Assembly (NCBI GenBank): GCA_011503125.2
Contig: WWBZ02000033.1
Location: 4,464,001-4,528,000, forward strand
DNA length: 64,000 nucleotides
Reading direction: 5' to 3'
DNA from: Botryosphaeria dothidea
Lineage: Eukaryota; Ascomycota; Dothideomycetes; Botryosphaeriales; Botryosphaeriaceae
Below, piece after piece: positions 47,467-57,803 of this stretch. Numbering within the stretch: position 1 is the stretch's first letter; each line of letters begins with the position of its first letter. The notes under the pieces are model-generated. The model did not search any database. It saw only the letters and a list, made by a program, of their open reading frames with translations, and was not told the origin of the DNA. Both the position numbers and the translations under genes were made by a program.

Positions 47467-48664
47467 GTATCTGTAGTTCCCAATGCTGTTGCACTTCTGC
47501 TAACGTACTGACTTGCAGCAGTAATGGAGATCCTAGGCGTGGGCCGTCAGGGGACTTAGTGATTCATCTCGACCTTCTCTTTTTTCACACACACGCAAGA
47601 TCTAAACGCTGCTGCAAAGGGAGTAAAGACTATGATATTATCGTAACTTTCGTGACCCGGTCTTTGTTTAACGCGTGGTGCTAACCTCAAAAGGACGACC
47701 ATCACGTATGAGCATCCATTTCCGTTATCTCCGTCTCCTGGGTCGATTGCAATTGTTTCAAGAAGTTTGTCCTACTCAGGTTGGGTGGAAGCGGGCCCGA
47801 ATCTGTTGGACGTGCTTCTGCGGCATGCCGTTCTGGTTGCTGGCAGCGGCCTTGCGAGCGCGGCTGCTTTTCGACTGGCTCGTTTGTTAGCGCGGGGTAG
47901 AGGAAAGGTGCAATGATCAATAGCTTGCGACATGGTTCCAGGCAGGTTGGGGGGGGGGGTAAATTTGGTCGGGAGTCGGGGCGGCGAGCACGGAGGCAGG
48001 GTTAAGGATAACAATACCGAACAGCTCGCCCCACGGCGTTATAATTCTACACAAAGGGCGCGAAGGAAGGGAAAGCAGAACCGCGTTATAGGACTCTACT
48101 TAACTCATTGCTTACTCCATTACAACAACGCGGTCCTTAGTCATTGGCCAGCCCTCGCATACAATATTCGAAGGAGGCTGCTCAGAAATCAGCCGTAGCC
48201 GCATCTTCGATGTTAACGAAGCGTTTAACAGGACGCCTACTCTCGAAAACTTGAGGCCATTCAGCAGGAATGTATCCTGCAGCGAAATGAGGACTAAGGC
48301 GTAGGGCTGAGTCGACAACTACTAAATAAAATGAAAAAAAAACCCCTACAAGTTAGTGGCGAAGGCGGTCACATCGGGCGCGCGGCTTCCCAACGCGCGT
48401 GCGTGGGGGGGTGTCGCAAGAGCTTCGTCTCGCGAGGAGTTGCTCGGGACGGGTCTTAGGCTTCGGGGGCGTTATGGACGGGAATTTGGGTGCTGGAAAG
48501 GGCTAGGGCGATCTCGCTCCTAGATGGAAGAGCGTGCGAGAGCTGTAGGTCATGCGATGTAGAGGCGGCAAGACATAACGTGCGATAAGACGTGCGATAA
48601 GACGTGACGCGAGATAACGCGAGGCAACGCGACACGACACGACACGACACGCCTCACGCGGCCA
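47467..48664. other. Region without a convincing gene
   Basis: Normal composition with no intact ORF. Around 47735-47900 one frame reads like a coding fragment (P-N-L-L-D-V-L-L-R-H-A-V-L-V-A-G-S-G-L-A-S-A-A) with a Gly-x-Gly turn, but it is short and bounded by stops; possibly a gene remnant. A run of 12 G lies at 47947-47958. The stretch 47962-48330 shows nothing recognisable. Confidence 0.4.
48586..48652. repeat. Short tandem repeats (CGTGCGATAAGA, then ACACG)
   Basis: Two copies of a CGTGCGATAAGA-type unit followed by GCGAGATAACGCGAGGCAAC and four to five ACACG units. It lies just upstream of the JmjC pseudogene. Confidence 0.6.
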
Positions 48665-50573
48665 AATCCGCCGCGAGACGACGTAGACAACTTTGCGTCC
48701 TCTCTTAACAAACTCTGCCTTCTGAGGCCGCTTGAGCACGCTATATCTGAGACAGAAACCAGGAGACTGCGAACAGCTATGGCGTATATTTGCGAGCATC
48801 GCAATGTCAGCAAATTGCACCTGGACAACTTCAATAGGCATCTAACTTGGCTCAAACCCGACCAGCACTGGAAGAGGTCGGCGTTGAGAGCTCGGGAGAT
48901 TCTGCGCTCTGTTCTAAGCAACGTCTACTATGGTATCGGCCTCGAGGCGTTCATGCTATGTGCCATCTCGATGCCGCCCAACACCCTCAGCCGCCTGAAC
49001 CCCGATAGCTTCCTTTCCCACGTACGTCGGTGGTGGAGGAAGCAGACACCCTCACAGCTACAATATCTGGAGCAGATAGCGAGTATAATTTGCAAATGCG
49101 AGCACCTCGAATCGCTCCTAGGCTAAAAACCAGCCCACCTCGCCATTGCTGAGGCTATCTCAAACGTAGACACCTCTACCGACCCGTATACGCAATCCTT
49201 TTTCGGCGAATAACTATTAGTCTCAAGAATGCTTACTCGATCACGAAGAACAGCGCCCTCAATCTGAGAGCCTTGCGGCCGGGAGCGAGGCATCAATATC
49301 GCCCGCCTAATCCCCACGTTACGGTTAACGTCAATCGCTTAATTGGGATCACGAATTGCCTGGCGGAGCGCTATCCTCCAATCTTAACCCCAACCTCGAC
49401 GCCGCGAGGCAGAGATACCGGCATGCGCTAAAGTCTTTGGAGCAGGAAATGTCTCGCTGTCTTGCAATTCTACCAGGCTTATTAACGGGATCCCGATGGG
49501 AGCAAATGCTGAAACTCGCCCTTAATCTCCTCCACGACCCTAGTTGGGCTAAGGAATGCTTCCTACCATCCGCCTCTGTCGAGTCGGCCGATGTCCTGTG
49601 CACCATAATGGGCGGGCTCCAGCAGATGCTCGCTAGCAATGCACTGCTGATGAAGCCAGTACTCGTACGTGCAAGCCCAGACGACACTTTCCACGAGAAT
49701 ACCGCCTGGGCCGAGTTTATCGAGCGCCTGGAAGACCGCTACGACGGTGCAGGCTTCCTTGACGTGCAAGATCCAAGCTTACCTGTCTCGAGCTACTCGG
49801 CACGTAGGATGACGTTTAAAGACTTCTCTGACGCCGTCCAAGCCCGCTCCGGCATGGAGCTCGACAACGCTAGGCTACCCCTAAACCTCCTCAACCTCCG
49901 CGACTTCCTATCGCTGCCTGAACCGCCATTCGCCCGCATGTCGAGGTTCCAGCTCCTCCAGACCCTGGACGCCCGCATCGAGTCGGCTATGGTGCCAGAC
50001 GCTCCATCCGCCGGGAAAAAGATCGTCTCGAGGTATTCGGACGCCGCCTCCTGCTCCCGGTTTCTCCTCTTCGCTTGCCGCGGAGCCATCTCGGGGTTCC
50101 ACGTCGATTTGTTGATGGGCACCTGGGTCCAGGCCGTGTCGGGCCGGAAGGCGTGGCCGATAATCACCAACCTAAGCGACGAAGAGCGGCTCGAATTCCA
50201 GAAGCACGGCGGCATGTTCTGGGACGAGAAGAGGGTCGTCGACATTATAGAGAGCGTAAGCTAGATTGTACGCCATCCCAAAGTCACCAACGAGCCCGTG
50301 TCGAACCAGCTCCCCGAGATCCTGTTCGAGCTCCACCGCCTGATTAGGGAAAAGCCCCACCGTTTCTTGAGGGGAGACCAGACGATCGAAGAGCTATTGC
50401 AACAATTCGAGGCCACGGTGCGATCTATGAAGGGAAGGCAGCTAGGCTGTTCCTGTAGAGGGAAATGCACCAAGTCCTGCACGTGCAGGAGTTCCGGGTT
50501 CCCTTGCTTGATGTACTGGTGCCATGAGGGTAAGGAGTGTTCAAATTTCCTCTCAGCGGGGGCGAGCCGCTGA
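48665..50573 (+). pseudogene. JmjC-domain protein with Cys-rich C-terminus, fragmented
   Basis: The C-terminal half (frame of 49329-50573) contains a JmjC core: F-L-L-F-A-C-R-G-A-I-S-G-F-H-V-D, with the Fe(II)-binding H-x-D at 50100-50108, then G-T-W-V-Q-A-V-S-G-R-K-A-W. JmjC proteins are 2-oxoglutarate oxygenases, often histone or protein demethylases or hydroxylases. After a TAG at 50262 the same frame goes on for 103 codons, ending in a dense Cys cluster (C-S-C-R-G-K-C-T-K-S-C-T-C-R, 50446-50550) like a CXC/zinc module. The helical N-terminus is in another frame (about 48671-49123) and ends at TAA 49124; 49127-49328 is split over two frames. Some breaks could be introns, but I found no clean GT-AG pairs restoring the frame, so a pseudogene is more likely. 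Confidence 0.6.
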
Positions 50574-51094
50574 CTGCTTTACCTAGCGCGTTATAGCAAG
50601 AAGCTTCGTACAGAATGAGGCCGGTATATGTTTCTAGAGTACGCTACGAAGTATCAAGGTATATGCGCTGTCCTAGACCTACGCGAGGATGGATGCGGAC
50701 GCGGCCCGGCCATACGATCAATCCCCGGCCCAGTGCGGAAAGGAGTGTTGGGCGCAAAGCTTGTTCTTTCGTCTAAGGCCTAAGCCGGCAGTGGCTTTGA
50801 GTTTGTTTATCATCATATGGAGATAGCGATCCCATTGGCCTGTGCGTTGGGCGTGCGTGGCGAACACCCGTGCGCGCGTAGTTGAATTTGTATTATGGGC
50901 GTACAATCTGCCACGTCTTAATCAGGTCGAGCCCCGCACGTAAGGAAGCAACGCACTGGAGGTTCGAGAGCCATAAAATTTAGGGATAAAACGTGCACTT
51001 CCAGCCGTCCGCGCAAGACGAAGAACTTCGTTCCCACCTACAGCTGCCAGTCTACTCCTAGCCATACGATTTCCCGCAATATTCAGTCCTCAGC
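50574..51094. other. Intergenic, upstream region of the RNase H1-like gene
   Basis: No ORF of note. AT-rich words (CATAAAATTTAGGGATAAAA, about 50972-50991) lie about 105 bp before the ATG at 51095 and could be promoter elements; pyrimidine-rich stretches follow. Nothing else recognised. Confidence 0.4.
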
Positions 51095-52309
51095 ATGTCG
51101 GCTCCAAGATCAATCCATCACAGGCTGTGTTATTTCACAGCCAATGCAGTAGTACATGGCGAGAAGGGCGGGGGTTTGGAGAAAAAGTTTTACGCAGTCA
51201 AGGCCGGACATAACCCTGGCATCTACAGCAGCTGGGGCGTTTGCCTTGGTCAGATCAACGGTTTCAAAAATGCTCAGTGTAAACAGTCGCTCCCTCTCTT
51301 TTATGCCAATACCAGGGCAAGAGTACTTGCTAATATTACTATAGTCAAGTCGTTTTCGAGCTTCGCCGAAGCGGATTTATTCCTAAGAGATATCAAGCCC
51401 TGCAATTCAGTTACGTCGACATACTATGCTGTTCAAAAAGGACGAATACCAGGCGTGTATAGGGACTGGGAATCCGCTCAGCTGCAGGTAAAAGGATTCT
51501 CGAACGCAAAATGCAAAAGATTCCGATCAGTTCAAGAAGCAGAGGTGTTTGTCGGGTAAATCAGCTGCCCAAAGATAGGCAAAGCCACTTTGAGTAACTG
51601 TCAGTGTAGATCTAAGCCATTGGCGCAGATGAGTCCGAGGCTTAACCATAAAACAAAAGAGGGAAAAGATGATGGCACAGACGAGCAAGGGAATAAAGGT
51701 AAGATGATTCAAGCACTCTCCCAACAATCAGATACAGAAGGCTATACACTGTACGCTAATTTCTGTAAATAATAGGCGAATCTACAAATCGCGCGTTAGA
51801 AATCTATACGGACGGCAGCTTCCGAGGAGATGGTAATGGCGCCGCTATGGGAGGAATTGGTGTCTTTTTTGGGTTGTCTGACCTCAGGTATGTATGTAAG
51901 ACACTACAGTACAAGTCAAAGGCCAAACTGATTCTCTAGGAATGTCTCGGATCCCCTTGATGGCCTGGTTCAAACAAGTAACTGTGCAGAATTGGCTGCT
52001 ATTCAGCGCGCTCTGAACATCGCCCCTCTAAACCATGACGTCGTTATCTATACCGACAGTACACACTCGATAAGTCGTATTAACGAGTGGGTTGCTCGCT
52101 GTAGCGGTTCCAACTCTCAAACCGTTAAAGGATTGTCTATCAGAGGCGTGGCTGCAGTCAATGCGATTGCAGCCCGCTGTAAGCAGCGGGAGAAGTACGG
52201 CTTCAGAACGGAATTCGTGTGGGTCAAGGGCCACTCAAACAACGCTGGGAATGCTGCAGCACATAAATTAGCATCTCAGGGCATTCAAATGCTTGTCAAC
52301 AAAGTGTGA
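51095..52309 (+). CDS. RNase H1-like protein, two hybrid-binding domains plus RNase H
   Basis: Predicted to bind RNA/DNA hybrids and cut the RNA strand. Two viroplasmin/hybrid-binding modules: F-Y-A-V-K-A-G-H-N-P-G-I-Y-S-S-W (about 51188) and Y-Y-A-V-Q-K-G-R-I-P-G-V-Y-R-D-W (about 51421). Then RNase H with I-Y-T-D-G-S-F (51814), E-L-A-A (51990), I-Y-T-D-S-T (52050) and V-K-G-H-S-N-N-A-G-N. Clear introns: 51279-51344 (GTAAAC, GCTAAT branch, TAG), 51699-51775 (GTAAGA, CGCTAAT, TAG) and 51888-51939 (GTATGT...TAG); splicing them restores N-A-Q-F-K-S-F and joins the RNase H halves. An in-frame TAA at 51557 needs a fourth intron; the only frame-keeping one (51556-51594) is just 39 nt, so this junction is doubtful. 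The last catalytic Asp is His (A-A-A-H-K-L-A, about 52257-52277). The N-terminus S-I-H-H-R-L could be a mitochondrial leader. Best candidate for a living gene here. Confidence 0.75.
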
Positions 52310-53208
52310 AATTTGGGCAAGAGACTACAGTATTGAAGAGCGATTGAACACGAGGCGCAGGCAGCAAGCACGAGGTCGCGCGCTCGCATAGCGCTCTTCC
52401 GTGCCAGTATGCAGGTTCTTATATTGTTGAGTTCTGGGCGAACTCGTCCTGGTGCGCAGCAAATCCTTGCGTGCACAGAGAGAGAATTCAGTGTGTTAGA
52501 AGCTCTTGTTTTGTGAATGAAGCTATCTACCATAGACTACATACACGAGTTCTTTGAGGGAGAGCAGAGAGCTGGTGTCCAGGGGGAGACAGAGGAAGGA
52601 ACCAGTGTAGGAGACCAGGTCAGATGGAGGACCCTATTGGCACGGGAATATCACCAAGTTGAGATTCGCGCTAACTTACTCCACGCTAAGAAGATAATTA
52701 ATCCATTAGCTGAACGTTAATACGCAAGCTAAGGAATATTTGATAATACGCTATTGATAGGAGGCCTTCCGATGCATTTCAATGATCAGTGGGCTTCTCC
52801 GGGGCGGGATCATGCTTGTAGACAAGGGGAGCCAAACCCACATGGGGAATCGAGTAGTCAATATTTGCGAGTACTGTAAACCTTACCCGAAACTTAGCAT
52901 CTTCTTCGACACTTTCCAGACAGTTTGATCCATTGATGCCCAAAAACTACGATACCGCTTGACACACCTGCTGCCTTCAATTCCTCCCCCCCCCCCTCCT
53001 CCCCAACCTTAATAAATTTAGACACCTGGAGAGCTTGAGCTTGGATAGTGTTGGACTATGAACTGTTAGGAGAAACAGGGTCTTATGGTACCAAGGATCA
53101 ACAGCGAAAATTTGCTAGATAGCTACTATATAAGAGGCTGCAGGGCTACCTACCCTCCTCCTCCTCATGCCACTCATCATCTAGTAATGCGAATAATCAC
53201 AATTCAAC
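52310..53208. other. Intergenic with LTR fragments and a poly-C run
   Basis: No gene seen. Contains an LTR-like fragment (52425-52554), a run of 11 C at 52986-52996 and, at about 53117-53183, a stretch resembling the Copia-C LTR promoter half (TATATAAGAGG, CCTCCTCCTCATGCCACTCATCA). Confidence 0.5.
52425..52554 (+). repeat. LTR fragment related to the solo LTR at 57926
   Basis: Starts TGTTGAGTTCTGGG and matches 57926-58054 over about 130 bp (TGAATGAAGCTATCTAC, ATACACGAGTTCT shared). Beyond 52554 the two diverge, and no matching CA end or target duplicate is found here, so this copy is partial. Confidence 0.6.
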
Positions 53209-53961
53209 AAGTACCTAGCTAAGGTCGACCGCTTCCTCGAGCACCTGCTGCTCCTAGTCCACCTAACGTCTAGACAACCCGCACGCGGCACTGAGCTAGT
53301 GAGCCTACAGCATAGCAATACTCGACAGGGCCACCACCGTAGCATCTTTATCGAGAACGGTCTCATTGGTACTGTTACGTCCTACCATAAGGGATACAAC
53401 GTCACTGGCTCGACGAAGATTATCCACCGCTATCTGCTGAGAGAGGTTAGTGAGTTGCTGGTATACTACCTCTAGTTGGTTCTACCATTCTGACAGAAGT
53501 TGGAGACCTTGGCTTTCAAACGGTTTGAACAATCGTCATTCTTTCTATGGCCAAAGGGAGCCGGGGGCTAGGATAGTAGTAGGCTGGGCGCCGTTCTAGC
53601 GAGAGAGTCGAGCACGCATCTAGGCACGACTCTTAATGTTATGACGTATAGGCATATCGCCATTGCGATCTCACGCCAGCACTTATAGCGTGGTGACTTT
53701 AAGAGAGACTATGGGATGGACAAGAAGCTAGCCGATGAGCAGGCGACTCACGGCTCTTGGGTTGCGGGCACGGTGTATGCGAGAGGTCTCCAGGAAGCGC
53801 CAGGGCATGTAGAGGTAAGAAGGATGGATTATCGGGCTGTCAGTCGGGAGTGGCATGATTTCCTTGGATTCCGGGTATATTTGGGAGCCCGCAAGCGGCC
53901 GCTAGCGGAGGATACGGCCATGGGAAATATTATGGATAAAAAGCAGTGTCTAGATTGGTAG
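53209..53961 (+). pseudogene. Recombinase/helicase-transposon N-terminus-like protein, with stops
   Basis: One frame, four in-frame stops (TAG 53473, TGA 53491, TAG 53569, TAG 53686), mostly at W positions. Blocks: L-V-H-L-T-S-R-Q-P-A-R-G-T-E-L, then R-S-I-F-I-E-N-G-L, Y-H-K-G-Y-N-V-T-G-S-T-K-I-I-H-R-Y-L, V-Y-Y-L, M-T-Y-R-H-I-A-I-A-I-S-R and H-G-S-W-V-A-G-T-V-Y-A-R-G. I recall this series from large fungal mobile proteins that carry a helicase or recombinase-like part. The order R...K...H-x-x-R...Y is reminiscent of a tyrosine recombinase fold, but this is inference. Normal base composition. The frame continues into 54043-55605, so both may be one protein. Confidence 0.45.
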
Positions 53962-54042
53962 ATAGCCGGTGTTTAAGGTTTAGTAATCCTTTTCTCCATC
54001 TAGATGGCTTTTTATTAGTGCGTATGCGATTTCCGATAGTAG

Positions 54043-55605
54043 GCGAGAGATGAAGGTGAAGGTAAAGATGGAGATAAAGGTGAAGATGAAGATGGAGATG
54101 AAGATGGCGAGCGGGAGCCTTCAGCCTCCTCCCTCGACATGCAGCAAAGAATGGACCAGGCCGGCCTCAATACGCAGGAGCGGATTGAATACGTGGAGGA
54201 GTTGGGGCGGCAGCGGGGCCTGCGCCTGTCGGGTAAGATTGCGCAACTCGGACTCGCCCAGACGGTCAGCAACAAAAACGCCGCGGCGGAGAAGAGGCGG
54301 AAGCGTAAGAGGGATGCCGTGGCGGCGCACGACGCGCGGCGGCAGCGGCAGCAGCAAGTCCATGGCGCAAAAAGAAGCAAGAGGGGGGAGCCAAAGAGCG
54401 ATGCCCTCGTCGTCGACAGCAGCCCCACGTAGGATTCTAATGCGTCGCAGATCCCGCGGCCCACGCAATCGGCGGCGTCCAGGGAAGTGAGGGTGTGGGA
54501 GAGCCTCAGGTCCCGCCCTCCGCAGGCACTGCAGCTGATCGTCGAGATCAAGCGCGACCTGGAGGGCGGCGGCGCCTTAGAGTGGAAGGAACGCCAGGGG
54601 CCGCGCGGGCGAGGCAGGCCGGCCAAGGGAAGCCAGGGCCGCAAGGTGATGTCGTATCTAGATGCGGAGCGTTGGCTCACTCGCGCAGAGTCAGTGGGCA
54701 GGCAGAGGACGCTAGACGAGGTCGTTGAGGCGCTGGCACAGCGGAGGGCGGCTGCGGGTGAAAGCGCAGCCAGCAAGGAGCCCGTAAAGCAGGTAGGGGA
54801 GGCCGCAGAACAGCCTGCGGAGGAAACAGGGCAGCCAGATACGGAAGGGCATGCGAGGCAGCTGACCGTCATCGTGCCAGGCGCATCTCCGCCGCCGAAC
54901 AACCAGCTGCAGGGACGCCAGCAGCGGGCAGCGCTGTCCCCTCCGGCGTAGGCGAGCATCGGCCGGCTCGTCAGCGCCGCCAGCAGAATCAAGGCATCGG
55001 CACGGCATATCACGCTTGCGACCATACAGAACAGGCTGTATAAGGCACTATACGGGCGCCGGCTGGACGAAGTAACGGAGGCAATCACGCGCGAGCGGAG
55101 GGAGGGCCGGGGCTCTGCGGAGGGAAGCCAGGTAGTCGCGACCGGCGCAGCTGGACACGCACGGAATGGCGCGTGGGATTTGATCAAGAGGGAGCTTGCT
55201 GATGAGCCAGAGAAGCTTCGGCAGCTTCAGTCCATCTCGACGACGGCGGCTTGGCGGTGGCAGCAGTTCTTCGACCAGCTCGGCTACGGCGCGATCTTCT
55301 TGGTTGGCGAGGCCGATCTGCCAAACTCGTTCGTGGAGAAGGACCTAAGCAATGCCGAGTTTCAGCGCTTCCTCGACCTCGTGAAGCGCATAAATCCCGG
55401 AGTGGTGGAGCTGGGCGATGCTCTCTGGGAGGCGGTGGGTGGGCCAGCGGCGCTGGAGACAGGGGATTTTTCTTTTCCAAATGTTGACGCGGAGGGCATC
55501 CGGCGCGTAACTGCGCAGATAGGGAAGGGCGCTGCCGTACAAAGCAGCCAGGGTGCGGTTGTATATGAGGTTGCGGATAGCGATGAGGGGGAGGCGGAAG
55601 AATAG
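54043..55605 (+). pseudogene. Unrecognised basic, coiled-coil-rich protein with stops
   Basis: Single frame broken by TAG at 54430 and 54949, ending TAG at 55603. It begins with an acidic Asp/Glu/Gly repeat (54049-54110), then a helical block (R-I-E-Y-V-E-E-L-G-R-Q-R-G), a basic cluster (E-K-R-R-K-R-K-R, nuclear-localisation-like), a V-W-E-S-L-R-S-R-P-P block, an Arg/Gly hook-like stretch (G-P-R-G-R-G-R-P-A-K), another helical region and an acidic tail (D-S-D-E-G-E-A-E-E). The G-R-G-R-P-A core resembles an AT-hook. It shares frame with 53209-53961, and the gap between holds only W/Q-type stops, so a single protein of about 800 codons is possible. I do not recognise the family. GC-rich, no RIP signature. 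Confidence 0.45.
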
Positions 55606-56029
55606 ATGCCAACTCATCGCCAGCTGAAGTCTGGCATTTCACGCACACGGCTGCTCCACACGCGGTAGTTTCGCACGCGGCATGCCTCCCTTATGCTTAC
55701 GGGGGCTGGTTGCGGCATGCTTAGCCGCGGCCGGCGTCCATGCGATGCTTGGTGCAAATCCAGCCCATTTACCCGTTTGGGCTGGATTTGCGCCAGGCGT
55801 CGAATCGTAGCCAAGAAATATAGACTACGCTGGCTTAACGAGCGAAACTGGCGCAGTAACCTTCGCATGCTATGCAGGCCTGCCAAACAGAGTGAATTGC
55901 AAATGTAGTACGGCTCAGTTGACTCTGATATATCCCCGCCACTTCCATCTGCTCGCCAGGCGCAACAGCCATGCCACGCAGCACCATATCCGACGCTTCC
56001 TTTACCTCAGCTTATGAAGAGTAGCCGCC
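55606..56029. other. Intergenic with a strong hairpin
   Basis: No ORF of note. Contains a near-perfect 18-bp inverted repeat (55750-55795). Confidence 0.5.
55750..55795. repeat. Hairpin, 18-bp arms, 10-base loop
   Basis: Arms 55750-55767 (TGGTGCAAATCCAGCCCA) and 55778-55795 pair with one G-T mismatch position, around the loop TTTACCCGTT. No T-run follows, so it is not a bacterial-type terminator. It could be a transposon-end palindrome. Confidence 0.7.
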
Positions 56030-56241
56030 ATAGCGCGCCTCTTAACGCATAACACCTCACCGAACTCTTATATTAGAACCTTGCCGCCGAGACTCTCTCT
56101 ATCTTAGCCAGCCAGTTCAAGCTTCATGTGGGCAAGCCTCATGTGGGCATGATTAAGAAGAGCATCGAAAGTCTTATCGAGTGTGAATATCTCGAGCGTA
56201 TCGAAGACGCCTCGCCTCTTGCGTCCAAATACCTCGCCTGA
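56030..56241 (+). pseudogene. Cullin C-terminal (neddylation-domain) fragment
   Basis: One frame reads H-L-T-E-L-L-Y, stop, N-L-A-A-E-T-L-S-I-L-A-S-Q-F, then M-I-K-K-S-I-E-S-L-I-E-C-E-Y-L-E-R-I-E-D and K-Y-L-A before TGA at 56239. That is the end of a cullin, the scaffold of SCF-type ubiquitin ligases (usually I-K-K-x-I-E-x-L-I-E-x-E-Y-L-E-R ... Y-x-Y-L-A). TAG at 56074 (from CAG), a frame change at about 56035-56052 (I-A-R-L-L upstream), and a 15-bp tandem duplication (56118-56132/56133-56147) that doubles K-x-H-V-G. The rest of the cullin is absent. Dead fragment. Confidence 0.65.
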
Positions 56242-56478
56242 TCTTACCGTTTCTTCTCGACGGTTTTGCCACCACCACGAAACGGCTGCGGCATTTACCG
56301 GTTTATTATAGCTTCTCTAATGCGGACTTTGGCCCTGCTTTAGGGTCTCTAATTGCCTCGCAGGCCTGCCGCGGTAGAGAGTGGTATTTTCCTTTAAATT
56401 TCGACAGCCATAGCTAGCGATGCCTTTTCTTCTCTCTACGGGCTATATTTTCTCTCTACTTCCCTCTTATCTTTCCTA
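56242..56478. other. Intergenic, nothing recognised
   Basis: Pyrimidine-rich towards the following ORF (TTTTCTCTCTACTTCCCTC at about 56448), which could be a promoter/leader. No other signal. Confidence 0.4.
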
Positions 56479-57803
56479 TTGCCAGTCTTGAGCCACATCG
56501 GCGCGCAATTACATAGAGAAAGGTTTTCGGCGTACGGCTACCTGATCAACTGCTCCGAGAAGATGAACCGCGAGCGCAACCGCGTCGATGCCGGCCAGAA
56601 GTCCCTCGGCAGGCACTGGTCCGACTTCGCCTTCTCCGACACCTTCCAGACTATCGGCGCGCCCACCACCGGCGAACCTCGCACCGGCCACTACATGAAG
56701 CAGGTCACGACCTTTACCCACAAGTTCGAGGCGAACGACCCCCTCCAGTACGCGGAAGCCATCCACTACATGAACATGGCCGTCATATCGCGCCTGAGCC
56801 ACGCCTCGCGCGGCCGCAGCTCCAACAAGATTGCCCTGCAGCCTGCCGACTTCGTCACGGCCGCCAACCTCAAGACTCAGGGCCAGATCGCGCCCATCGA
56901 GGCTCACGAGCTGCAGAGCTGCAACGTCGCCATCGGCCCTCACCGCATCCTCATGGACGCCAGCCTACTCCCCGAGCCCTCCTTCCAGACTATCCCCATC
57001 CCCACCAGCGCCGCCCTGGAGCAGCCTATGAGCCCCGTCGTCTCCCCGTCCACGGCCGCGCCCGCACACGCCTCCGCACACGCCTCCCCCAGGCCTACTA
57101 CGTCCCTGCCCGCCTCGCCGACGCCCGCCTCGCGCACGCCCGCCTCACCCACGCTTACCCTGGGCACGCCTATAGCTTCAACTACCCCCCCTCCATAGCG
57201 AGCGTTCTGGCCTCTCCGACTCCTTCCGTGGGCGTCCCAAGCCGCGTCCGCGAGGATCAGCTCGCGCTTATTCCTGGCTCAACGTCCTCCGTGTTCCGGC
57301 CCGCCTGCGTGGGTGACCCTGGCGCTGAAGTGGCTAACGCGCTCAGGGAGCTGCGTGCCGATAGCGAGGCGTAGGAGCTAGCTTGTGGCTACCGTTCGGA
57401 GAATGCTATCAAGGCTGCGACCTACATTAACAACCTTAAGAAGGGCCAGTCGTGGGATGTTCTCCTGGGAGGCTTCGCCTGGCTCATAAAGAGGATGTTG
57501 CCCGACGGCAAGCCACCCGAGACGGGCCTCTGCCGCCGTCACCTCCAGCTTCTCGCCCAGTACATCCACCTGAAGATTTCCATCAAGATCGACGTCCTCT
57601 GGGAGCGTATCTGCCACGTCTACCGTAATATGTCCCAGCTAGGGGATTTGCTCTGCGGCGCTGAGACCGCTTACTGGTTTTACCAGGCCCGCCGCCCCGT
57701 GCGCCCTGCAGACGGCCTTCGCCCTTACGCCTTCTCCAACCGCCTCGGCATCCCGACGGAGCTTACGTATATAAGTGTGTGTCCAGGGACAACGGTTTCT
57801 GGT
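56479..57803 (+). pseudogene. Unrecognised fungal protein, frameshifted
   Basis: The first part (56479-57198, 239 codons) has a folded region (M-N-R-E-R-N-R-V-D-A-G-Q-K, Y-M-K-Q-V-T-T-F-T-H-K-F-E) followed by a Pro/Ala/Ser/Thr-rich linker. In a run of seven C at about 57184 the frame shifts by one base; the product goes on in another frame to 57803 with one TAG at 57372 (G-G-F-A-W-L-I-K-R-M-L-P, H-L-Q-L-L-A-Q-Y-I-H-L-K-I). High GC and strong third-position C bias suggest a once-expressed gene. No domain recognised. A missing C or an unrecognised intron could explain the shift. The first codon used is a TTG-type position, so the true start lies elsewhere. Confidence 0.45.

Noticed and set aside
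54015..55187. Long minus-strand open frame of 390 codons
   Set aside because: It is the antisense shadow of a GC-rich plus-strand coding region and reads as low-complexity Ser/Arg/Leu/Pro; the plus strand has the better coding pattern.
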